Below are positions 34,952 to 44,347 of a stretch of 64,000 nt of DNA, one piece after another; positions within the stretch are counted from its first letter, which is position 1, and each line of letters begins with the position of its first letter. Under the pieces are notes generated by a model. It saw only the letters and a list, made by a program, of their open reading frames with translations, had not been told where the DNA came from and did no database searches. The stretch is from Erwinia persicina NBRC 102418. GTDB taxonomy: Bacteria; Pseudomonadota; Gammaproteobacteria; Enterobacterales; Enterobacteriaceae. The position numbers and the translations under genes were made by a program. The DNA lies in NCBI RefSeq assembly GCF_001571305.1, contig NZ_BCTN01000002.1, forward strand, positions 124,001 to 188,000, written 5' to 3'.

Positions 34952-36472
34952 ATGCGTTATTCCCATCCCGGTACCCCCGGAGCCCTGGTTTCCTTTAAGG
35001 CCGCCTATGGCAACTTCATTGATGGCCAATTCGTCGAACCGCTGAGCGGCCAGTATTTTATGAATACCTCCCCGGTGAACGGCAGTGACATTGCGCAGTT
35101 TCCGCGCTCCGATGCGCGTGATATCGACGCCGCGCTGGATGCGGCGCACCGCGCCGCAGACGCCTGGGGAAAAACCAGCGTTCAGCATCGTAGCAACCTG
35201 CTGTTGCAGCTGGCAGACCGGATTGAAGCGAACCTGGAATATCTGGCCGTGGCAGAGAGCTGGGATAACGGCAAACCGATCCGTGAAACCCTTAATGCGG
35301 ATCTGCCGCTGGCCGTGGATCACTTCCGCTACTTCGCCGGATGCCTGCGGGCGCAGGAAGGCAGCGCTGCCGAGATTGATGAGAAAACCGTTGCTTATCA
35401 CTTCCACGAGCCGCTGGGCGTGGTCGGGCAGATTATCCCGTGGAACTTCCCGCTGCTGATGGCGGCCTGGAAGCTGGCCCCGGCGCTGGCAGCCGGTAAC
35501 TGCGTGGTGCTGAAGCCCGCTGAACAGACGCCGCTGGCGATCACACTGCTGCTGGAACTGGCCGGGGATCTCTTCCCGCCGGGGGTGCTCAATGTCGTGC
35601 AGGGCTTTGGCCGGGAAGCCGGAGAAGCCCTGGCCACCAGCCGCCGTATCGCCAAGATTGCCTTTACCGGTTCAACCCCGGTAGGCCGCCACATTATGGC
35701 CTGTGCGGCAGAAAACATTATTCCCTGCACCGTGGAGCTGGGCGGTAAGTCACCGAACATCTATTTTGCTGATGTGATGAACGGCGAGCCTGATTTCATT
35801 GATAAAGCCGTAGAAGGGCTGGTGCTGGGCTTCTTCAACCAGGGCGAAGTCTGTACCTGCCCGTCACGCGCACTGATCCATGAAGCGATCTATGCGCCGT
35901 TTATGGAAAAAGTGATGGCAAAAGTCGCCACCATCAAACGTGGTGACCCGCTGGATACGGAGACGATGATCGGTGCGCAGGCATCGCGGCAGCAGTTCGA
36001 CAAAATCCTCTCCTACATCGATATCGCCCGTCTGGAAGGCGGAAAAATTCTCACGGGCGGTGAACGCGCCAGCCTGGGCCCGGAGCTGGACAGCGGCTAC
36101 TACATCCAGCCAACCCTTATCCAGGGAGATAACCAGATGCGCTGTTTCCAGGAGGAAATTTTCGGGCCAGTGATTGGCGTGACCAGCTTCCGGGATGAAG
36201 CGGAGGCGCTGGCGATTGCCAACGAAACCCAGTTTGGCCTGGGGGCGGGCATCTGGACGCGCGACTCGAACCTTGCCTATCGCATGGGCCGCAGCATCAA
36301 GGCCGGACGCGTGTGGACTAACTGTTATCACATTTATCCGGCCCACGCCGCTTTTGGCGGTTACAAGCAGTCGGGCGTCGGGCGCGAGACGCACAAGATG
36401 GCACTGAACGCCTATCAGCAAACCAAAAACCTGCTGGTCAGCTATGACACAGCACCGTTAGGGCTGTTTTAA
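34952..36472 (+). CDS. Aldehyde dehydrogenase (AldB/ExaC type)
   Basis: The ATG at 34952 follows AGAGGA and gives 506 residues, the usual length for AldB/ExaC. The NAD-dependent enzyme oxidises acetaldehyde-like aldehydes to acids. Motifs are [41 protein letters not shown] (general base Glu), [13 protein letters not shown] (catalytic Cys), [10 protein letters not shown] and [13 protein letters not shown]. Transcription should be from the sigma-54 promoter at 34849 under the divergent activator. adhP follows after 26 bp, which makes an alcohol-to-acid oxidation pair. Confidence 0.95.
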   Translation: MRYSHPGTPGALVSFKAAYGNFIDGQFVEPLSGQYFMNTSPVNGSDIAQFPRSDARDIDAALDAAHRAADAWGKTSVQHRSNLLLQLADRIEANLEYLAVAESWDNGKPIRETLNADLPLAVDHFRYFAGCLRAQEGSAAEIDEKTVAYHFHEPLGVVGQIIPWNFPLLMAAWKLAPALAAGNCVVLKPAEQTPLAITLLLELAGDLFPPGVLNVVQGFGREAGEALATSRRIAKIAFTGSTPVGRHIMACAAENIIPCTVELGGKSPNIYFADVMNGEPDFIDKAVEGLVLGFFNQGEVCTCPSRALIHEAIYAPFMEKVMAKVATIKRGDPLDTETMIGAQASRQQFDKILSYIDIARLEGGKILTGGERASLGPELDSGYYIQPTLIQGDNQMRCFQEEIFGPVIGVTSFRDEAEALAIANETQFGLGAGIWTRDSNLAYRMGRSIKAGRVWTNCYHIYPAHAAFGGYKQSGVGRETHKMALNAYQQTKNLLVSYDTAPLGLF

Positions 36473-36498
36473 GCCTGTTTTCCCGTAAGGAGTGCATA

Positions 36499-37524
36499 AT
36501 GAAAACCATGAAAGCTGCCGTCGTGAAAGCCTTTGGTCAACCGTTAGTGATTGAACAGGTGCCGATCCCCGAGGTGGGACCGGGTCAGCTGCTGGTGAAA
36601 GTCATCGCCACCGGCGTCTGCCATACCGACCTGCACGCCGCCGAAGGTGACTGGCCGGTCAAGCCGCAACCGCCGTTTATTCCGGGCCATGAGGGCGTCG
36701 GTTATGTGGTGGCGGTCGGCGAGGGCGTCAAACATATTCAGGAGGGCGACCGCGTGGGCGTGCCGTGGCTGTATTCTGCCTGCGGCCACTGCGAACACTG
36801 CCTGGACAGCTGGGAAACCCTCTGCCATTCGCAGCAAAACGCCGGTTATTCGGTAAACGGTAGCTTTGCCGAGTACTGCCTGGCCGATGCGAACTATGTC
36901 GGCATTCTGCCGGACAATATCGATTTTAATGAAATTGCCCCCATTCTGTGCGCCGGTGTCACGGTCTATAAGGGACTGAAAATGACCGAAGCCAAAGCCG
37001 GGGACTGGGTGGTGGTGTCCGGGATCGGCGGGCTGGGCCATATGGCGGTCCAGTACGCGGTGGCCATGGGCTTTAACGTGGCGGCAGTGGATATTGATGA
37101 TGACAAACTGGCCTTTGCCAGACGACTGGGGGCCAGCGTCACGGCCAACGCCCGCAACGTTGACCCGGCGAAGGTGTTTAAAGAGTCGTTCGGCGGCGCA
37201 CACGGCGTGCTGGTCACCGCCGTCTCGCCCAAAGCCTTTGAACAGGCCATTGGTACGCTGCGTCGCGGCGGAACGATGGTGCTGAACGGGCTGCCGCCGG
37301 GGAAATTTGACCTGTCGATTTTCGATATGGTGCTGGATGGCATTACCGTACGCGGATCGATTGTCGGCACGCGCAAGGATCTGCAGGAAGCCCTGGATTT
37401 TGCCGGCCGCCATAAGGTGGCAGCGAACATCGCCGTCGAGCCGCTGGCCAATATCAACGATATTTTTGCCCGTATGCATGCCGGTAAAATTGAGGGGCGT
37501 ATCGTTATCGATCTGTCCCTCTAA
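36499..37524 (+). CDS. adhP: Zinc alcohol dehydrogenase AdhP
   Basis: A 341-residue medium-chain dehydrogenase matching AdhP. Catalytic zinc ligands are in [15 protein letters not shown] and [16 protein letters not shown], and the structural zinc cysteines are in [15 protein letters not shown]. The Rossmann motif is [14 protein letters not shown]. It oxidises ethanol and similar alcohols with NAD or reduces the aldehydes. It lies 26 bp behind the aldehyde dehydrogenase and ahead of a GGCCAG/CTGGCC hairpin, so the two form a short operon. Confidence 0.95.
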   Translation: MKTMKAAVVKAFGQPLVIEQVPIPEVGPGQLLVKVIATGVCHTDLHAAEGDWPVKPQPPFIPGHEGVGYVVAVGEGVKHIQEGDRVGVPWLYSACGHCEHCLDSWETLCHSQQNAGYSVNGSFAEYCLADANYVGILPDNIDFNEIAPILCAGVTVYKGLKMTEAKAGDWVVVSGIGGLGHMAVQYAVAMGFNVAAVDIDDDKLAFARRLGASVTANARNVDPAKVFKESFGGAHGVLVTAVSPKAFEQAIGTLRRGGTMVLNGLPPGKFDLSIFDMVLDGITVRGSIVGTRKDLQEALDFAGRHKVAANIAVEPLANINDIFARMHAGKIEGRIVIDLSL

Positions 37525-37531
37525 ACCTGTC

Positions 37532-37552
37532 GGCCAGGTCAACACTGGCCTT
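37532..37552 (+). terminator. Hairpin after adhP
   Basis: GGCCAG (37532-37537) and CTGGCC (37545-37550) form a 6-bp stem followed by TTCCTC, 8 bp past the adhP stop. Confidence 0.5.
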
Positions 37553-37645
37553 CCTCACAGGCACCGCAGCGCGCTGTGCCTGTTCGCAAACCACCCACTT
37601 TCAGTGATATCATCGGACGGATGTTTCCCTGGTAAAAGCCCGCTT

Positions 37646-38407
37646 ATGACGCTGACCCCGCAGGATATTGCGCACCTTAATACTCTCACCCACTGGCTGG
37701 CCGTGAATGATGCGGTCAGCGAACAGGATCGCCGTGCTGACCTCATGATCCTCGCCGGCCATGCCATCCTGCCGACCATTGACGGAGCCTTTGCCTGGCT
37801 GACGCAGGCGTCCATGCCGGTGGTTCTGAGCGGTGGCGTCGGCCATTCAACCGGGCTGTTAACCTCGGTGCTGCAGGCGGTAAAGGTCGACAGTCAGGCC
37901 GCCAGCGAGGCCCGGTTACTGGCGGATGCGGCGATGCAGCGTTTTCACCTGCCTGCCGATCGCCTGATCCTGGAGGATCAGTCGCGTAACTGCGGTGAAA
38001 ATGCCGCGTTCAGCCGCCGTATACTGGCCGCCCGCGGGCTTGAACCCCAACGCATTCTGCTGGTTCAGGACCCACTGATGCAGCGCAGAACCGCCGAAAC
38101 CTTCCGGCATGAATGGCGACGCCAGGGGATACAGGCCGATTTCATCAGCTGGCCGGTGTTTGTCCCTCAGCTGGCATTAGAGGAGGGGCAGCCGGTGATC
38201 ACCGGCACCAGCCCGGCTGACGGACTGTGGGCGCTGGACCGTTATCTTTCGATGGCGCTGGGCGAAGTCCGCCGGCTGCGTGACGATCATCAGGGCTATG
38301 GCCCGCAGGGCCTCGGCTTTATCGGCCATGTTGACGTTCCCCATGCGGTGGAACAGGCCTGGCAGCGTCTGATGGCCCAGCCAGATTTTGCAGCGAGCGT
38401 GCGCTGA
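37646..38407 (+). CDS. ydcF: YdcF family (DUF218) protein
   Basis: The ATG at 37646 gives 253 residues that match E. coli YdcF along the whole length; the frame is open further upstream through adhP in another phase. Motifs are ADLMILAGHAILPTIDGAF, VVLSGGVGHSTGLL, LILEDQSRNCGENAAFSRRIL, VQDPLMQRRTAETF, WALDRYLSMALGEVRRLRDD and GYGPQG. YdcF binds S-adenosylmethionine in E. coli, with unknown activity. The LysR gene starts 1 nt after its stop. Confidence 0.92.
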   Translation: MTLTPQDIAHLNTLTHWLAVNDAVSEQDRRADLMILAGHAILPTIDGAFAWLTQASMPVVLSGGVGHSTGLLTSVLQAVKVDSQAASEARLLADAAMQRFHLPADRLILEDQSRNCGENAAFSRRILAARGLEPQRILLVQDPLMQRRTAETFRHEWRRQGIQADFISWPVFVPQLALEEGQPVITGTSPADGLWALDRYLSMALGEVRRLRDDHQGYGPQGLGFIGHVDVPHAVEQAWQRLMAQPDFAASVR

Positions 38408-38408
38408 A

Positions 38409-39317
38409 ATGACTGAACCTGATTTGAATTTGCTGATCGCGCTGGACGTGCTGCTGGCGGAAGTCAGCGTGGCGGCGGCCGCGCGTCGTCTGGGGCTCAG
38501 TGCCTCGGCCATGAGCCGTACCCTGAGCCGTCTGCGTAGCGTGACCGGCGATGCGCTGCTGGTGCGGGCAGGGCGGCAGATGGTGCTGACGCCCCGGGCC
38601 GAAGCCCTGCGTGAAAGCAGCCGGCGAGCCGTAACTGAAGCCCGTGCCGTGCTGCGGCCCGCCATCACCACGCTGGAACCGGCCACACTCGATCGCGATT
38701 TCACGCTGCGCGCCAACGACGGCTTTGTGGAAGCTTTTGGCCCGGCGCTAATCGCCGCTGCTGCCAGCGAAGCCCCACTGGTGCGGCTGCGATTTGCCCC
38801 AAAGCCGCAAAAGAGCGCGAAGCCGCTGCGTGAAGGTCTGGTGGATATTGAAATTGGTGTGGCCGGGGAGATGGGGCCGGAAATTCGCCTTCAGGCACTG
38901 TTTCGCGATCGTTTCGTCGGCGTGGTCCGCCGGGATCATCCGCTGGCGCAGCAGGCGGGCGTCAGTGTTGAGCAGTATACGGCTTATGGCCACGTTGTGG
39001 CCTCACGCAGCGGCCGCCGCACGGGGCCGGTAGATGACGCGCTGGCGGAACTGGGCCTGCAGCGCAAAGTGCAGGCCGTGGTGCCGGGTTTTCCCGCCGC
39101 GCTGGCGGTAGCCCGGGCCTCTGACCTGGTGGCGCTGGTACCGGCGTCGTTTTTAATTAACCAGCCAGAGGGCTGGCTGACGATGTTTGAACTGCCGGTG
39201 AAAACCGCGCCGATTACCGTGTCGCAGATGTGGCATCCGCGATCGGAGGCCGATCCCGCTCACCGCTGGCTACGGCAGCTGCTGCTCACCGTTTGCCGTC
39301 AGCAGGTACCTTTGTGA
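38409..39317 (+). CDS. LysR family transcriptional regulator
   Basis: A 302-residue regulator. The N-terminal winged HTH reads LNLLIALDVLLAEVSVAAAARRLGLSASAMSRTLSRLR, followed by a LysR effector-binding domain with DIEIGVAGE, FVGVVRRDHPLA and FPAALAVARASDLVALVP. It starts 1 nt after ydcF, an unusual same-strand arrangement for LysR, so ydcF and the regulator are co-transcribed. The ligand is unknown. The frame can extend 21 bp upstream into ydcF, but the ATG at 38409 fits the family. Confidence 0.92.
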   Translation: MTEPDLNLLIALDVLLAEVSVAAAARRLGLSASAMSRTLSRLRSVTGDALLVRAGRQMVLTPRAEALRESSRRAVTEARAVLRPAITTLEPATLDRDFTLRANDGFVEAFGPALIAAAASEAPLVRLRFAPKPQKSAKPLREGLVDIEIGVAGEMGPEIRLQALFRDRFVGVVRRDHPLAQQAGVSVEQYTAYGHVVASRSGRRTGPVDDALAELGLQRKVQAVVPGFPAALAVARASDLVALVPASFLINQPEGWLTMFELPVKTAPITVSQMWHPRSEADPAHRWLRQLLLTVCRQQVPL

Positions 39318-39358
39318 CAGTGTCACGAAAAACCTTCTGAGGAGTCAAATCGGCATCT

Positions 39359-39532
39359 TCATGAATGAGGCACAACGAAAAGGGATTTACAGGACGGGCA
39401 GAGCAGCGTTTTTTGCTGGCGAATTTTGATGGCAGCATGGGATGAGCGATGCCCGCAAACCGGGCATACGGCCTGAGTAGTTGACGCCGTGGCGCTGGAT
39501 AAGCGCTTCATAACATCATTGATAAATGACAT
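39359..39532 (-). CDS. YnfU-like zinc-ribbon microprotein
   Basis: A 57-residue protein starting at the ATG at 39532, preceded by GAGG at 4 nt. The C-terminal part holds two CxxC knuckles (CPVCGH and CPSCKS) separated by HAAIKIRQQKTLL, ending LFVVPHS. This is a short zinc ribbon of the type seen in YnfU family proteins of enterobacteria. It could bind nucleic acid or a protein partner. It converges on the LysR gene, ending 42 bp from it. Confidence 0.65.
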   Translation of the reverse strand: MSFINDVMKRLSSATASTTQAVCPVCGHRSSHAAIKIRQQKTLLCPSCKSLFVVPHS

Positions 39533-39934
39533 AAAACCTCACTGACTGGCGGCGAATATGATGACTGCGTGAACGTCGTTTTCATCTTCCCTGACCGGGA
39601 TGAACAGCATCCTGCAACGCCAGAGAATGGCTGGGGCCGGGAACCCGCCAGCAACGCGCCCGGCATAAGTGCCGCCACTGTATACCGCCTGATGATCACT
39701 GTCCGGTTAAACGTGCCAAAAAATGCACAACGCCGCAATGTCTGTTTTATTTACTCCCTGCATCTTAAGCACGCCTTTCTCAGCAGGTTATCGGCAGATA
39801 ACACTGATGCTGCTTTCAGGGTCTGTATTAGCGGCGAGCTTATTCCACGCAGGGCAAGCGGCAAAGCCGTTCAGCCTGTGCCAGGCTGGATAAACGAACG
39901 AAGCTCATTCAGGTAAGGAACGGAGAGAACGGAG
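39533..39934 (+). other. Intergenic region with riboswitch-like core, no supported gene
   Basis: A 115-codon frame runs through part of this stretch, but its composition is not gene-like and it has no ribosome site. The segment 39639-39706 contains GGGAACCCG, GCCGCCACTGTATA and GATCACTGTCCGG, which recall conserved boxes of cobalamin riboswitches. The 3' boxes are not found and the next gene is not a cobalamin gene, so the resemblance may be chance. Confidence 0.25.
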
Positions 39935-40384
39935 ATGAAGGCGTTTGACTACCAGAAGGACTACACACAGCTCGACTGCCGGTTGCATCCGGAACACTAT
40001 CAGGTCGGGCGCGGGGAGCAGGGTGTGCTGATGGTGGAACCCTATAAATCAGAGATCCTGCCGCATTGGCGTTTTAAAACGGTGGCGATAGCAGAAACGT
40101 CCGCTAAAAAGATTATGGCGATGTTTGAGGACTACCGGAATAACGACGATTTTGTTGGCATGGATATGGCCCGCAAATTTATTCAGATGGGGTACACGCG
40201 GGCCCGTCGCTATGCCAACCACAAGGGCGGTAAAAAATACGATGCTGACGGAAATATCCTTCCTTATACCCTGAATGAAGAGAAAGCCGCCGCGGCCGCC
40301 GTATTTAAAGCCTGCTGGGATAACATTCGCGCCGATAAGGATTATCTGGCGCGCAGGAAAAAACATCAGCAACAATATGGATAA
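39935..40384 (+). CDS. DUF4385 family protein
   Basis: A 149-residue basic cytoplasmic protein recognised as the DUF4385 type: FDYQKDYTQLDCRLHPEHYQVGRGEQGVL, EPYKSEILPHWRFKT, FVGMDMARKFIQMGYTRARRYANHKGGKKYD and DYLARRKKHQQQYG. Function unknown; such genes occur in many enterobacteria and in some phages. The ATG follows GGAGAACGGAG. Confidence 0.85.
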   Translation: MKAFDYQKDYTQLDCRLHPEHYQVGRGEQGVLMVEPYKSEILPHWRFKTVAIAETSAKKIMAMFEDYRNNDDFVGMDMARKFIQMGYTRARRYANHKGGKKYDADGNILPYTLNEEKAAAAAVFKACWDNIRADKDYLARRKKHQQQYG

Positions 40385-40395
40385 AGCTGGCGAGG

Positions 40396-40815
40396 CTACA
40401 CCAGATGTTTAGTCAGATAATAGCGCTGTATGCCCGGGTCAGGAAAATCCGCTAAGGTCATCTGCAACTGGTAACCCTGTTTCTGATAAAAGGGCAGCGC
40501 CTGAAAGCTGAAGGTATCCACCAGCGCCTGACGCGTCCCCTTTATAACGCCTTCGCGCTCCGCCGTCTGGATCAATCTGGCTCCCAGCCCGCTGCCTCTC
40601 GCCGCTTCACTGACCCACAGATACTCAATATTCAGCCACAGCCCGACTCTGGAAGCGATCAGTCCCCCCAGAAGGACACCGTCCTCATTGCGGCTAAACA
40701 GGCCGAGATCGCCCCAGTCTTTTTTACTGATGAACTGACGGTTATAGCTTCTTAACCCCGCCAGCAGATCCTCTTTGTCCGACTCTGAAATATGTTCAAC
40801 AACGGTTACATCCAT
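40396..40815 (-). CDS. GNAT family N-acetyltransferase
   Basis: A 139-residue acetyltransferase with the GNAT acetyl-CoA motif [22 protein letters not shown] (R/Q-x-x-G-x-G/A type), and the C-terminal [11 protein letters not shown]. It transfers acetyl from acetyl-CoA to an amine; the acceptor is unknown. It converges on the DUF4385 gene with 11 bp between them. Confidence 0.87.
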   Translation of the reverse strand: MDVTVVEHISESDKEDLLAGLRSYNRQFISKKDWGDLGLFSRNEDGVLLGGLIASRVGLWLNIEYLWVSEAARGSGLGARLIQTAEREGVIKGTRQALVDTFSFQALPFYQKQGYQLQMTLADFPDPGIQRYYLTKHLV

Positions 40816-40965
40816 GAGTCACCTTATACGCGGTAATAAAAAGGCAGAGCAGTGGCCGGTAACCTTAGTCGAGAATTCACCCTCTGAACAGCTCAACACC
40901 CCCTTTTTTTGCTGTTGCGTGTGAATAACAAATTGTTACCAAGAGGTGATAGTAAAGTAACTAAA

Positions 40966-40997
40966 TAAACTATTTCTCGCCCCTGCGCTGCCGATAA
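40966..40997 (+). promoter_or_regulatory. Possible FliA (sigma-28) promoter of the chemoreceptor gene
   Basis: GCCGATAA at 40990-40997 is an exact sigma-28 -10 box, 49 bp before the chemoreceptor ATG, as expected for a motility-class gene. The -35 is poor: TAAA occurs at 40966, 20 bp away instead of 15. Confidence 0.45.
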
Positions 40998-41046
40998 CTG
41001 AGCGATTTACTAAAACAAGCGTCGTTCAACAAAGGAAGTTTATTTA

Positions 41047-42879
41047 ATGAAAAAGTTGTTTGTTTACTTTGAGAATATGGCCGTTGGAAAAAAGTTAATG
41101 TCAGGTTTTGGCCTGGTTTTGATCCTGAGTATTGCCGTGGCACTCTGCGGGATTAAAAGTCTGGATGATATTGGCGACCGCGCAGGAAAAGTGCGGATGT
41201 TAAAAATCCTGACTGACCAGTTTGCCTTAGCGAAAGATGCACGCCTGCAGTATATCAAAACACACGATGAACAATTTATCACCGCCAATGACCGGCACCT
41301 GCAGGAGGTCGAGGCGCAGATTAATGAACTGAAACAGCGCCACTGGAGTGCAGATAAACGATCGCAGCTCGACAGCCTGACTGGCTATATCGCGACCTAT
41401 CGCGATAAACGCGCGGAAACCGTGCTGGAAACCCAGAAGCGCAGTCAAATCGCCTCTGCACTGTCGGTCAGCAAAGAAAGAGAGGCGGTCGCCGGTCTTT
41501 CTGCCGCGTATGCCGGTCAGCCCGAATTTGCCGCGCCTGCTGCGGCACTGGCAGAGTCAGTTAAACACCTTGATGGCGTCGCGATCCGTCTGACGCTGCT
41601 GGAACTGCAGAACAGTGAAGCGGCGCAGGATGCGTTGGCAGGCTCTATAACTGAATCGATTCAGTTACTACAGTCAGTAGCACCTCAGATGCGGCCCGCA
41701 GAACGTGAGCGTCTCCAGTCCGTCGTCGCTACGCTGAATGTGAAAGAACAGCAGGTGAGCAGTTATCGCACTTCATTCCTCGCCGAGCAGGAAGCCACCC
41801 GATCGCTGGCGGCCGCCGGCCTCAAACTCACTTCGATTAGCGGGCAGCTGTTCGAACAGGAAATTGATGCCACCCAGGAAGATATCCGGCAGGCGATTGT
41901 CTGGATGGTGGCGATCCTGCTGACCGCCGTGGTCACCGGTATCGCGATCGCGATGGTGATCACCCGCCTGATTACCCGTCCGCTGTCATCCATTCTGACG
42001 TTTACCCGGCGCATTGCCTCCGGCGATCTCAGTATGCATATGGCGACTCCGCGACGTGACGAGATGGGTAAACTGATGAACGCGGTCGGTGGCATGAATG
42101 ACGACCTGCGCCGCATTATCAGTGATATCCGCAACGGCGTCTCGCAGGTCAATCTGGCCTCTGCTGAGATTGCAGCGGGTAATGAGGATCTCTCGTCAAG
42201 GACGGAACAGCAGGCCGCAGCGCTGGAGCAAACGGCCGCCAGCATGGAACAGCTGACCGCCACGGTCAAAAATAACGTACAGAATATCCATCACTCCACC
42301 AGCCTGGCCCAGACGACTGCCTCTATCGCCAATAAAGGGGGCAGTATCGTCACTCAGGTGACGGAAACGATGCGCGCCATTACCGCCAGCTCAGTGAAAA
42401 TTAATGACATCACTACCGTCATTAACAGTATTGCGTTCCAGACCAATATTCTGGCGCTGAATGCTGCCGTGGAAGCGGCGCGGGCGGGCGAGCAGGGACG
42501 GGGCTTTGCCGTCGTCGCAACGGAAGTCAGAAACCTGGCCCAGCGCAGCGCAGAGGCCGCCAAAGAGATTGGCACGCTGATAGCGGCGTCGGTGAAGCAG
42601 ATTGACTCCGGGGCGGTGCTGGTGGAGCAGGCCGGGGGAACAATGCGTGACATTGTCACTTCAGCAGAGAGCGTTACCGGCATTCTTAACGAGATCGCGC
42701 AGGCTTCTGACGAACAGAACAGCGGTATTTCACAGGTCGGCGTCGCCATCACGGAAATGGACAACGTCACGCAGCAAAATGCTGCTCTGGTGGAGCAGTC
42801 CTCATCAGCGGCAAACGCCCTGCGCGACCAGGCTGAAAGTCTGTTGAATTCTGTATCACGCTTTACCACCCACGCCTGA
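41047..42879 (+). CDS. Methyl-accepting chemotaxis protein
   Basis: A 610-residue chemoreceptor. TM1 is at about residues 19-37 ([16 protein letters not shown]), and the periplasmic helical ligand domain at about 38-280 is longer than in Tar/Tsr. TM2 is at about 282-304, followed by HAMP ([22 protein letters not shown]) and a signalling domain with the hairpin tip ([37 protein letters not shown] in two segments). The protein ends SRFTTHA without the NWETF CheR/CheB-binding pentapeptide, so it would depend on other receptors for efficient adaptation. The ligand is unknown. Confidence 0.94.
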   Translation: MKKLFVYFENMAVGKKLMSGFGLVLILSIAVALCGIKSLDDIGDRAGKVRMLKILTDQFALAKDARLQYIKTHDEQFITANDRHLQEVEAQINELKQRHWSADKRSQLDSLTGYIATYRDKRAETVLETQKRSQIASALSVSKEREAVAGLSAAYAGQPEFAAPAAALAESVKHLDGVAIRLTLLELQNSEAAQDALAGSITESIQLLQSVAPQMRPAERERLQSVVATLNVKEQQVSSYRTSFLAEQEATRSLAAAGLKLTSISGQLFEQEIDATQEDIRQAIVWMVAILLTAVVTGIAIAMVITRLITRPLSSILTFTRRIASGDLSMHMATPRRDEMGKLMNAVGGMNDDLRRIISDIRNGVSQVNLASAEIAAGNEDLSSRTEQQAAALEQTAASMEQLTATVKNNVQNIHHSTSLAQTTASIANKGGSIVTQVTETMRAITASSVKINDITTVINSIAFQTNILALNAAVEAARAGEQGRGFAVVATEVRNLAQRSAEAAKEIGTLIAASVKQIDSGAVLVEQAGGTMRDIVTSAESVTGILNEIAQASDEQNSGISQVGVAITEMDNVTQQNAALVEQSSSAANALRDQAESLLNSVSRFTTHA

Positions 42880-42895
42880 CAGGGGATTTCGTAAG

Positions 42896-42919
42896 GGTCC
42901 GGTGCGTTGGCACCGGGCC
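42896..42919. terminator. Hairpin between convergent chemoreceptor and BLUF-EAL genes
   Basis: GGTCCGGTGC-GTTG-GCACCGGGCC forms a 10-bp stem with one G-U pair, in the 48-bp gap between two converging genes. It has no U-tract. Confidence 0.5.
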
Positions 42920-42927
42920 TGACCGAA

Positions 42928-44136
42928 TCAGTTAAGATGGGGCCAGGCCACCGCCGGAATGCCGTTCAGCAGTGGTCTGGCAAACAGATATCCCTGAAAA
43001 TGATGAATCCCTGCCGCTTCCAGCCAGCGCCACTCGGCGGCCGTTTCAACGCCTTCTGCCACCACGGTGATCTCCAGCGATGCGCAGCAGTTGACGATGG
43101 CTCTGACGATCGCCTGTTTCGGCCCGTTAGTCTGAATCGACTCAATCAGACTGCGATCAATTTTCAGTTTTTCAGGCTGCAGCCTGGCCAGCAGAGAAAG
43201 TCCGGCAAAGCCCGCGCCAAAGTCATCAATCGCCAGGCCAATACCGGCATAGCGCAGCTGGTGGATAGCCTTTTCAAACTCATCAAAACGCGAAATAAAC
43301 TCATCTTCCGTCACTTCCACGATCACCTGTTCCGGCTCCAGCCCGTGACGCGTAATCTGCTCCAGCAATATATCCACGGCTGAAGGCACCAGCACCAGCG
43401 ACATGGGCCGCAGGTTCACTGCGATCTGCGCGTGGCCAATGTCCAGCTGGCTGGCGAGGGCAAACGCCGCATTCTTGGCATGCAGATCCGCTTCATACAG
43501 CTTATCGGCGGGGATCGCCGCAAAAAAATCCGCCGGTGAACCGCCAGACGGGCTGCGGATCAGGGCTTCCAGATAGCCGATGCTGCGGGCACCGGGATTC
43601 ACCACCGGCTGCAGAGCAAACTGACAGGGTTCGCCGTCAGGAGCGCAAGTCCGCATCTGCATTGCGTCCGCTTCAGCGGTGAAACGCCACTCAGCACTGT
43701 CATCGGGCAGCGACAGATGATTCTTTCGCGGTCCGGTGACAAAGGTTTTGATAAATTTGAACACCCGGTCGCCATAATTCAGCGGATATTTTGCGGTGCC
43801 ACGGCTGAGAACTTTTTCGAGGATCTGCTCAGAGGAGAGATTGCGCATATCGATCACCTCCATGCCCAGCTTGCCGAACCGCCGCTCAGGGGCGTAATCG
43901 CGCATCAGCTGCACTATCTGCGTGTGTCGCGGATCGTGACGCACCCGGTTATATACCCTGTCGATGGCCTCAGCCGGGCCTTCGAGGATCTGAAAAAAGT
44001 AGTCGCCATCAAACAGCAAGATGCCGGTGACGCTGACCGTCTCATTAAAGCGCTGCGCTTTTCCCGCCAGCTGTGCCAGAAAATGTACGCTGACGCTTCT
44101 GCACAGGCGGCTACGGTAAATAAGCGTCGTTAACAT
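42928..44136 (-). CDS. bluF: BLUF-EAL blue-light-sensing protein
   Basis: A 402-residue protein, the same layout and length as E. coli BluF/YcgF (403 aa). The BLUF domain (1-95) keeps the flavin-photocycle residues Tyr7, Asn31 and Gln49 (FFQILEGP). The EAL domain (about 165-400) has EALIR, AVNLRP, VIVEVTEDEF, IDDFGAG, LKIDRS, VVAEGVET and the terminal FQGYLFARP, that is, the residues normally needed for metal binding and c-di-GMP hydrolysis. In E. coli the EAL part is degenerate and binds BluR instead; here no BluR gene adjoins, so direct phosphodiesterase activity is plausible. Confidence 0.93.
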   Translation of the reverse strand: MLTTLIYRSRLCRSVSVHFLAQLAGKAQRFNETVSVTGILLFDGDYFFQILEGPAEAIDRVYNRVRHDPRHTQIVQLMRDYAPERRFGKLGMEVIDMRNLSSEQILEKVLSRGTAKYPLNYGDRVFKFIKTFVTGPRKNHLSLPDDSAEWRFTAEADAMQMRTCAPDGEPCQFALQPVVNPGARSIGYLEALIRSPSGGSPADFFAAIPADKLYEADLHAKNAAFALASQLDIGHAQIAVNLRPMSLVLVPSAVDILLEQITRHGLEPEQVIVEVTEDEFISRFDEFEKAIHQLRYAGIGLAIDDFGAGFAGLSLLARLQPEKLKIDRSLIESIQTNGPKQAIVRAIVNCCASLEITVVAEGVETAAEWRWLEAAGIHHFQGYLFARPLLNGIPAVAWPHLN

Positions 44137-44235
44137 GCGTTCCTGACCTGGTTGACGTGGGAAGGGCGTTATTACAGATGAATTTATCGCAGAGTGATTG
44201 CCGGTCGCAAGAAAACACTGGGTAATACAGAAAGT

Positions 44236-44257
44236 AAAAAACCGGCCCGGGGGCCGG
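44236..44257 (-). terminator. Rho-independent terminator of the Gfo/Idh gene
   Basis: On the minus strand, CCGGCCC / GGGCCGG is a 7-bp GC stem followed by six T residues, about 90 bp beyond the oxidoreductase stop. Confidence 0.85.
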
Positions 44258-44347
44258 CTGAGACAACGAGCCAGTCTGTAGTGCTATGACAGCCTGCACG
44301 GCGAGGGGGACACGCCGGATCAGGGGAGGTGTAAACTCACCTCCTGG

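Noticed and set aside
36544-37545. 333-codon minus-strand frame opposite adhP
   Set aside because: Full antisense overlap of adhP and no family resemblance.
39569-39916. 115-codon plus-strand frame before the DUF4385 gene
   Set aside because: No ribosome site and mixed, non-coding-like composition; it overlaps the riboswitch-like segment.
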